This document shows, piece by piece, positions 7,650 to 12,190 of a DNA stretch of 12,190 nt. Positions within the stretch are counted from its first letter, which is position 1, and each line of letters begins with the position of its first letter. The stretch is taken from the NCBI GenBank assembly GCA_001970855.1, contig LSSN01001327.1, positions 1 to 12,190 of the forward strand. The letters are read 5' to 3'. This DNA comes from Smittium culicis (taxonomy: Eukaryota > Kickxellomycota > Harpellomycetes > Harpellales > Legeriomycetaceae). The position numbers and the translations under genes are program-made. Below the pieces are notes generated by a model. That model saw nothing but the letters and a program-made list of their open reading frames with translations, did not search any database and was not told where the DNA came from.

Positions 7650-8590
7650 CATACTACCCAATCCAGCAAAAGTACAAGGAATGGAACAGAAAACGATATA
7701 AAAACTCTGCAATATCAGTAATGAGCGTAGTAAATTATCTGGAAGAGATATATACCGAATGAAAGCTGGGCGTAAATACGATCAAAGTTTATAAATCATC
7801 TATATTTCAACTGGAACCCAACCCGCAGCCAATAAGTGAAAACGGCTGCATGCGATGATTAATAATAACTCCGCAAGAAACGAGTATAATTAGTTTCATT
7901 AGGCCTTCTATGGATATATCTCCGATAATAGAATACTTAACAGAAATAAATGAAAACGAAAAGCTAAACACAAAGAGCCCAACTAGTAAAAAATTCTGGT
8001 TGCTGGCAGTATGCGGTTTTATGCGAGCGAGCTATATAAACCGCATTGAAGACGCACAGAATACCACTATTGACTGAACGCCAAGCTGGTCATCGTAGCA
8101 CCAAAAGAGAAACACAAAGGCCGCACAATCATTAGGCCAAGTGAAATCAACTGTCACTCTAATAAATTACTATGCCCTGTTGAAGCTTATGGGGGTATAT
8201 CGATTAAGGATTGAAAAAGATCTGTGTCATACTCTGCACATAATCTACAACAAAATTATAATTAATAGGCTATTACGGTATATTATTGACATCAAAAAAC
8301 CATCTTCAGTAAGTAGAATAACAAGGAATCCACAAAGAATTTCAAATAAAATCGCACGACCACTAAATACACCTATCCCGAAGGCTAGATCTATTGGAGA
8401 AACCATAGCGGCAAACGCATAATACCCCTCTGTCTCAACCGTCGCTCAGGCATTCTGGTCAAATTATGAACTATTTGATAATTATTATCACTTGTCATGC
8501 ACTGCGTCAGCCAAAATCACAAACGCGATAATGCCTCTGGAGTCACTTAATATGAACTCATCCAATGACGTAAATATAAAGTTAATTTAG
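7553..8590 (+). pseudogene. Tyrosine recombinase (DIRS copy C)
   Basis: This enzyme would integrate the circular element DNA. The ATG at 7553 lies inside the preceding frame: MENRRSALKDKG, LIFNSQRSVRRRL, YYPIQQKYKEW. TGA at 7760 breaks it, then LGVNTIKVYKSSI and FWLLAVCGFMRASYINRIED (catalytic Arg codon 8024-8026). A shift near 8075 gives the lysine hairpin IVAPKEKHKGRTIIRP (8092-8139). Back in the first frame come IPKARSIGETIAAN (second Arg region 8381-8410), QAFWSNYELFDNYYHLS (Tyr codons 8483-8488) and the stop TAG 8588-8590. Spanning 345 codons, it has DIRS-recombinase length. Stops at 7760, 7850, 8072 and 8420, plus the shifts, make it inactive. Confidence 0.85.
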
Positions 8591-8607
8591 TCTTCGAAGA
8601 TTATTAG

Positions 8608-8642
8608 CTATTATTATACTAATAATGGATTCATATTAAGTA
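8608..8642 (+). repeat. Internal complementary region (ICR) of DIRS copy C
   Basis: This 35-base stretch (CTATTATTATACTAAT ... GGATTCATATTAAGTA) matches the reverse complement of the right ITR end (8806-8840) at 31 of 35 positions. It also repeats the left ITR outer end (4105-4137) directly. Lying between the recombinase stop and the right ITR, it is where DIRS elements carry the ICR that templates joining of the element ends into a circle. CCGCCCAC (8643-8650) follows directly. Confidence 0.8.
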
Positions 8643-8677
8643 CCGCCCACTCAATTTCCATTTATGTTATATCTTTG

Positions 8678-8840
8678 AGAAAAGATGATAAGGTTATCGA
8701 GAATGCGTACCATAGCATTATAAATGAAAAAAAAAATTTTTTTTTTCTTTTCTTTTATTTTAATTTTATCGGTAGTTTTCGATGATTTATTAATGAAGAT
8801 GATAATACTTGATATGAATCAAGCATTAGTATAATAATAG
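8678..8840 (-). repeat. Right inverted terminal repeat of DIRS copy C
   Basis: Reverse complement of the left ITR (see 4102-4282), with an A10T10 palindrome at 8727-8746 in place of the left arm's poly-T. It ends with ATACTTGATATGAATC and AGTATAATAATAG. Confidence 0.85.
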
Positions 8841-9550
8841 TTTTTAGTCGAAATAGAGTAAATTTAATTTAGATTAATCGCATATATTTATTGAAATTAC
8901 ATAAATATTAAAAAACTAACAGTATATTATGGAAAAAATTATCCAATATGAAACTAATAACAAAAAAATTGACATTTAAATATAAACAAATCCCTCATAT
9001 AAATAAATAGATGCGCAATTAAATAGAAATGATATCAATAGATAAGCCGATTAGCCTATCTAATGATTTTATAACAATATATATAGTTAAAGTTAATTAT
9101 GTATTAAATTGAGCTCGATTCAACAAAATAGAATTCTTAGAGATCGTTTAGTGTCTAGCCATAATCCATATCTAATAGTAACTAAAATATCTCTGCTAAA
9201 AAATATGGTTTACATAGATCTTATTCTCCTTGAATAAACTGAAAAACTAACAGTTGAGTTTTTCTGAAAAAGTTTGGTCTAATGAAAAGAGGCTGACCCA
9301 GAAAGTGTTGATCAAATCAATTCGTTCTATTATAGGCGTTACTTATCAAATCTAAATCAGTTTCTTCACTATCCCAATCTAATATTAAGCATAATTGAGA
9401 GAAAATATTATTTAGATCAAATAGAACAGCGCTTAACTGAATTTCATAATTAAATACAGCATATTTCACTCTGTGGCGATTAACCATAGATACGCTAATC
9501 ATAAACTTTAGAAAATACTTGTAGTGCCAAAAGTTCTTTGAATTATGTAA
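8841..9550. other. AT-rich region between DIRS copies C and D, no convincing gene
   Basis: No retroelement protein was recognised on either strand. A minus-strand open frame (9502-9317, 61 codons, ATG start) is described separately. The rest is AT-rich and stop-rich, and could be host DNA separating two independent DIRS insertions. Confidence 0.5.
9317..9502 (-). other. Unrecognised 61-codon open frame
   Basis: It opens at ATG 9502-9500 and stops at 9317-9319. It has an acidic segment LDWDSEETDLDLISN preceded by a hydrophobic run (AVLFDLNNIFSQLCLIL). I know no family that fits. Its length is within chance for AT-rich DNA, and no promoter, intron or neighbour supports it. It is listed because nothing else explains this stretch. 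Confidence 0.12.
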
Positions 9551-9613
9551 ATATTAATCGAGCTCTTTAGAGCGAGTATTAATTAATATTATACGATTAT
9601 AGGAGATATATTT
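9551..9613. repeat. ITR outer end, left arm of a 63-base inverted repeat
   Basis: It pairs with 9797-9859. The arms match at 62 of 63 positions (the only mismatch is at 9607) and are separated by 183 bases. The left arm contains AGCTCTTTAGAGCGAGTATT. Confidence 0.9.
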
Positions 9614-9790
9614 TGTGTTACCATATTTATTGGATAAATAAAACGAAATTACAAATTATAAATTTTTAAAAATTCTAAAATTAGAATTTCATGAAAATAA
9701 ATTAAAATTTTTTATATATCTGTGATGTAAAGTACACAATATTGTATCCTTATTATTTTTTCGCATAGGTTAAATAGGCACTAGGTGGGC
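9551..9790 (-). repeat. Right inverted terminal repeat of DIRS copy D (inner edge approximate)
   Basis: Read from 9551 upward it resembles the left ITR of copy C: an AT-rich outer end, then GTGTTACCAT (9615-9624), then TTGGATAAATAAAACG (cf. TTAATAAATCATAG). The first 63 bases pair with the ICR. The inner boundary is set only by the GC-rich motif at 9785-9792. Confidence 0.65.
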
Positions 9791-9796
9791 GGGGCT

Positions 9797-9859
9797 AAAT
9801 ATTTCTCCTATAATCGTATAATATTAATTAATACTCGCTCTAAAGAGCTCGATTAATAT
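9797..9859. repeat. ICR of DIRS copy D, right arm of a 63-base inverted repeat
   Basis: It lies 33 bases beyond the recombinase stop in element orientation, the same place as the ICR of copy C. It is followed within 4 bases by CCGCCCAC (minus strand 9792-9785), the same motif that follows the ICR of copy C. It would template circularisation of the element. Confidence 0.85.
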
Positions 9860-9892
9860 AAGCATTATATCTCATATAGGAAATATATTTAG

Positions 9893-10882
9893 TTACTTCA
9901 GAGTAATTATCGACTCCGTTATGTTAATATTAACATCCCTAGAGAATCGATAATAGTTTTCAAGCATGTCGAATCCCGACCTGAAAGCATGTGTAATTAT
10001 TGCATCTGCCAGGATTCCAGTATTAGATGTCAAAGTTGCACGGATTGCACGAGCTTTGGGTATCTTATCTTCCTTCTTTATAATCAATCTTGTTTTTGAT
10101 TTTATATTTCTTGAGATACTGTCGACAGAAAGTGATCTTGAGTGGTCATTAATAAATCTGAATAAGTGATGTATGGATGTCAAACCGTCGTTTGCGTGAG
10201 GTCCAATACATGGTAAGTTAGCTAATTTGTTTTTATTAACTTTATAACACAAAACAGGGCAAAAAAATTCTTTTGAATTTGCTCTAATCTTGCACTATCT
10301 TTCGATTGGTCTTCCTTGTCGCTTTTCCTTGGGTGATATTATTTCAAAATTAACATGATCGTCGGTTTTAGACGTTCTTTAATCGTAAATTCTATGCAAG
10401 TAGCTGGCCCGCATGAACCCGCAGATAGAAATAAACCAGCAAGTCTTAGCTGTAATTATCTTGGCACTTAATTGTTCTGTAGGTCCCAACTCTTCAAAGT
10501 GTTTGATTATGGAACTAATATCAATATCGAATCCTAAAAAGAACTTGGTAGCCATTTCATCAATGTTAGTAATAAATAAATTTAACTTATTTATTTCCAA
10601 TTCCTTTTCTTCATCCTTGAACATTTGAATGAGTGATGATTTGTAAACCTTCTCAGTGTTGAAATTAAATTTCCTCATAGTGTATATTTCTGCTAAATAA
10701 TCAATTAAAGAATTGGTGCTATAATCAAATAACTGATTATTTGAATCCAGCCAATTTAGAAAGTTGTGCTGGGTCGAGTCATTTCTAGTCTATCTTCTAG
10801 TTACCCGTTGGTTAGAGAAAATGAGACTAATGGCGGTATCGGAGAGACCTTGGGCTTTGAGGGCATACCACTGAGCCTCCAT
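9893..10882 (-). pseudogene. Tyrosine recombinase (DIRS copy D)
   Basis: One frame runs from ATG 10882-10880 to stop 9895-9893 (329 codons) with three internal stops (TAG 10792-10790, TAA 10381-10379, TAG 10297-10295) and no frameshift. It reads MEAQWYALKAQG, LIFSNQRVTRR, stop; LIDYLAEIYT; EKVYKSSLIQMF; CWFISICGFMRASYLHRIYD (catalytic Arg); IISPKEKRQGRPIER (lysine hairpin); SLSVDSISRNIK; IPKARAIRATLTSNTG (second Arg region); HAFRSGFDMLENYYRFSR (Tyr nucleophile among YY). The ATG was chosen because copy C starts at the homologous place. It overlaps the RT polyprotein end by 82 bases. Apart from the stops, all catalytic regions are present. Confidence 0.85.
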
Positions 10883-11536
10883 ACAGCTAGAATCCAACTA
10901 TTGTTATCTGTTAGAGGGGATTTTCCGCTTTTTGGGTCTGGTATCACTGTTTTCGCTTGTATTAGTATTGATTGCTGAATCATTATATTCAGCAACCCTG
11001 GGTACAAGATCGCGGATTTCCAGAGGAAGGTTTTTAACGTCAATGCTAATCTCTCACTACGAATCTTTTCGATCACCTGGTGGATCAAATTCCAAGGTGG
11101 ACAAAAATAGGGACTGGTCCATTGTGTCCAACTGTTGGCTAATGCATTCATACCCACGGCCTTTGAGTCCTGATACTAACTGTAATAGTTAAGACTCTTG
11201 GTGATTTGTTTCGTAGCAAACAGATCATCGTCGTGGAGGCCATGGTAGGAGGTAATCCTGTTAAAGATTACGTTGGATATTGACCACTCGGTTTGAGCGG
11301 TCAACCTGCTTGAAACATCGGCTGGGTTGAAGAATTTAGGGACGTACATCATCTGAGGACGTGTTTTTGTCCTCAAGCAATGCACCCAGAGATTTCTGAA
11401 ATCTTCAGTAAGTTTGGAGAAGTGGTGACTCCAAACTACTTCACGTATGCTAACGTGGTAGTGTTGTCTGAATAGACCAACACAGAGCGACAAAAAACAC
11501 TCGGGAGCCGGAGTGCATATAATACGCTCAACAATT
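10801..11536 (-). pseudogene. RNase H end and dam-like domain (DIRS copy D), truncated by an LTR insertion
   Basis: The first frame, from the LTR edge, reads LLSVLYALRLPSVFCRSVLV, YSDNTTTLAYVK (catalytic Asp 11468-11466), TAG 11438-11436, FGVTTSPNLLKISE. A one-base shift near 11398 leads to NLWVHCLRTKTRPQMMYVPK, FFNPADVSSRL, DDDLFATKQITKSLNYYS, TAG 11178-11176, YQDSKAVGMNALANSWTQW, CPPWNLIHQVIEKI, TVIPDPKSGKSPLTDNN, WRLSGMPSKPK, and stop TAA 10803-10801. A purely open frame over 11493-11400 in another phase is a shadow. CPPW fits the PPW/PPY methyltransferase motif of DIRS elements but lacks the preceding Asp/Asn. The Ty3 LTR cuts the RNase H Glu codon. Confidence 0.8.
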
Positions 11537-11642
11537 TGTCACGGCTTAGCAACTGAGTAATATTATAATAGTTGTTAATGTTGATATGTTTTGATTTAAA
11601 AGATATTTTATTGCTAAAGAACTTTTATCAATAAAATCTCAA

Positions 11643-11653
11643 GGTATTTATAC
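11643..11653 (-). promoter_or_regulatory. TATA-like box in the Ty3 LTR
   Basis: The minus strand reads GTATAAATACC, about 183 bases into the LTR, a normal place for the U3 promoter of a Ty3 element. It is inferred from sequence only. Confidence 0.4.
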
Positions 11654-11683
11654 TTAAATAAAAACTAAGAAATCGCAAAACTA

Positions 11684-11714
11684 TTTTGCCAAGAGAATGG
11701 ATCTCTAGGCAAAA
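11684..11714. repeat. 13-bp hairpin in the LTR U3
   Basis: TTTTGCCAAGAGA (11684-11696) and TCTCTAGGCAAAA (11702-11714) pair at 12 of 13 positions around a 5-base loop. Confidence 0.8.
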
Positions 11715-11725
11715 GTAAATAAACT

Positions 11726-11749
11726 ATTACTAATCAAATGATTAGTAAT
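11726..11749. repeat. Perfect 11-bp palindrome in the LTR U3
   Basis: ATTACTAATCA and TGATTAGTAAT are exact reverse complements separated by AA. Such a dyad in a U3 could be a binding site for a dimeric regulator, but this is inference. Confidence 0.85.
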
Positions 11750-11833
11750 GTAAAATGTTGGGTGATTAATTTTGTGAAAATCGAAATCAAAATTGATAAC
11801 GATTTATCACAATGTCGTGATTGGATCATGAAA

Positions 11834-12190
11834 TCACCCCTCACTAAGCCTGACTCTTGATCGTGGCTTGTCTGGATACTTGGCATGGAAATCAGATACT
11901 AGATCAGGAGCATGAAAATCCTCGGCTGGTTCCCATGTTCGATCCTCGGGAGGGTAGCCTTTCCAGTCTATCAGATACTTGAGTTTGCCCCTATGTATCT
12001 TAGAATCGAGGATAGCAGATACTTCGTACTCCTCTTGATTATCTATGACGATTGGAGATGGTGGCAACTTGGGACGTCCAGTAAATGAAGTCTGTTTGTA
12101 CGGTTTAAGCAGAGAGATATGGAATACTGGATGTATTCTCATAGAGCCGGGAAGTTTGAGTCTGGCGGCAACTGGGTTGACCATCTCTAG
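11834..12190 (-). CDS. Ty3/gypsy integrase C-terminus with chromodomain, cut by window end
   Basis: The frame is open from the window edge (12190) to TGA 11836-11834, 118 codons, no breaks. LEMVNPVAARLKLPGSMR and then IHPVFHISLLKPYK is the conserved integrase tail of Tf1/sushi-type chromoviruses. It is followed by a proline-rich linker (GRPKLPPSPIVID) and the chromodomain: EYEVSAILDSKIHRGKLKYL, then IDWKGYPPEDRTWEPAEDF, then LVSDFHAKYPDKPR. The aromatic cage positions (Y, W, W) are present. ATG 12184-12182 is internal, not a start. Protease, RT and integrase core lie outside. The unbroken frame suggests a recent insertion; it lies in the same orientation as DIRS copy D, which it interrupts. 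Confidence 0.92.
   Translation of the reverse strand, partial: LEMVNPVAARLKLPGSMRIHPVFHISLLKPYKQTSFTGRPKLPPSPIVIDNQEEYEVSAILDSKIHRGKLKYLIDWKGYPPEDRTWEPAEDFHAPDLVSDFHAKYPDKPRSRVRLSEG

Larger units (their letters stand above)
4102..8840 (+). mobile_element. DIRS-like tyrosine-recombinase retrotransposon copy C, end to end but inactivated
   Basis: A complete DIRS layout of about 4.74 kb including a 430-base insertion: left ITR, gag, RT, RNase H, dam-like domain, tyrosine recombinase, ICR and inverted right ITR. The two ITRs are inverted copies of each other. For example, 4233-4281 against the reverse complement of 8678-8726 matches at all but about three of 49 positions. No LTR, DDE integrase or protease was seen, which separates it from Ty3/gypsy. 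Frameshifts and stops occur in every gene, and YLDD has become YLND, so it is dead as read. DIRS elements are known from fungi, Dictyostelium and animals; I cannot place this family more finely. Confidence 0.8.
9551..11536 (-). mobile_element. DIRS-like retrotransposon copy D, 5' part cut off by a Ty3 insertion
   Basis: In minus orientation this holds the end of RNase H, the dam-like domain, a nearly open tyrosine recombinase frame, an ICR (9859-9797) and the right ITR with its outer end at 9551. At 11536/11537 the RNase H frame stops abruptly at a TG...CA LTR, so gag, RT and the left ITR must lie beyond the Ty3 element, outside the window. Few stops and almost identical ICR/ITR arms suggest it is younger than copies A-C. 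The proteins are homologous to copy C but clearly a different family or subfamily. Confidence 0.8.
11537..11836 (-). repeat. 3' LTR of a Ty3/gypsy element (300 bp)
   Basis: On the minus strand it begins TGATTTCATG right after the pol stop and a purine tract (AGTGAGGGG, 11845-11837), and ends CCGTGACA at 11537. It therefore has TG...CA ends and a length of exactly 300. It contains a TATA-like box and two strong palindromes in the presumed U3. The DIRS copy D frame resumes at the next base, which supports the 11537 edge independently. The target duplication would be CAATT (11532-11536, + strand). Confidence 0.75.

Noticed and set aside
9551..9859. Long inverted repeat read as a stand-alone MITE
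   Set aside because: It sits exactly where the ICR and right ITR of a DIRS element belong, next to the recombinase stop, and copy C shows the same arrangement.
9966..10169. Plus-strand open frame
   Set aside because: It is antisense to the conserved recombinase motifs of copy D.
11400..11493. Open minus frame beginning at 11493 as the RNase H sequence
   Set aside because: The other phase gives the true motifs (RSVLVYSDNTTTLAYV); this open stretch is a shadow before the frameshift near 11398.
1..12190. CRISPR arrays, tRNA or rRNA genes, bacterial operons
   Set aside because: No regularly spaced repeats, cloverleaf or rRNA segments were seen, and the content is eukaryotic retrotransposons.

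Overview
This window contains no host gene I can recognise. It is A+T-rich eukaryotic DNA (roughly two-thirds A+T by eye) made almost entirely of decayed, partly nested retrotransposons. The best guess is a fungus, perhaps an early-diverging lineage (Mucoromycota or Zoopagomycota type). The reason is the combination of Ty3/gypsy chromoviruses with C-terminal chromodomains and DIRS-like tyrosine-recombinase retrotransposons. That assignment rests on family knowledge only and is weak.

Layout. (1) 1-168 is the 3' end of a Ty3/gypsy pol (chromodomain) on +, followed by a polypurine tract and the probable start of its 3' LTR at 169. (2) About 290-2990 is DIRS copy A on -, heavily decayed: gag near 2970-2520, RNase H 2105-1960, dam-like domain 1750-1450, recombinase 1326-1284 and 801-540. 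(3) About 3140-3990 is DIRS copy B on +, a truncated 3' part. (4) 4102-8840 is DIRS copy C on +, end to end: inverted terminal repeats (ITRs) 4102-4282 and 8678-8840, gag, reverse transcriptase (RT), RNase H, dam-like domain, tyrosine recombinase (YR), and an internal complementary region (ICR) at 8608-8642. Its RNase H is split by a 430-bp non-coding insertion at 6453-6883. (5) 8841-9550 is AT-rich with no convincing gene. (6) 9551-11536 is DIRS copy D on -, the youngest-looking: its YR frame runs 10882-9893 with only three stops, and its ICR and ITR end form 63-base arms matching at 62 positions. (7) Copy D is cut at 11536/11537 by the 3' LTR (11537-11836) of a second Ty3/gypsy element on -, whose integrase tail and chromodomain run off the window at 12190.

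How the parts work together. In a live DIRS element RT and RNase H copy the RNA, the ITR and ICR template a circular DNA, and the tyrosine recombinase inserts it without target duplication. Copies C and D keep that plan, including a YR frame that opens inside the end of the RT/RNase H frame with an ATG at the same homologous place. All copies carry stops or frameshifts, so none is autonomous as read here. The Ty3 elements use LTRs and a DDE integrase whose chromodomain steers integration.
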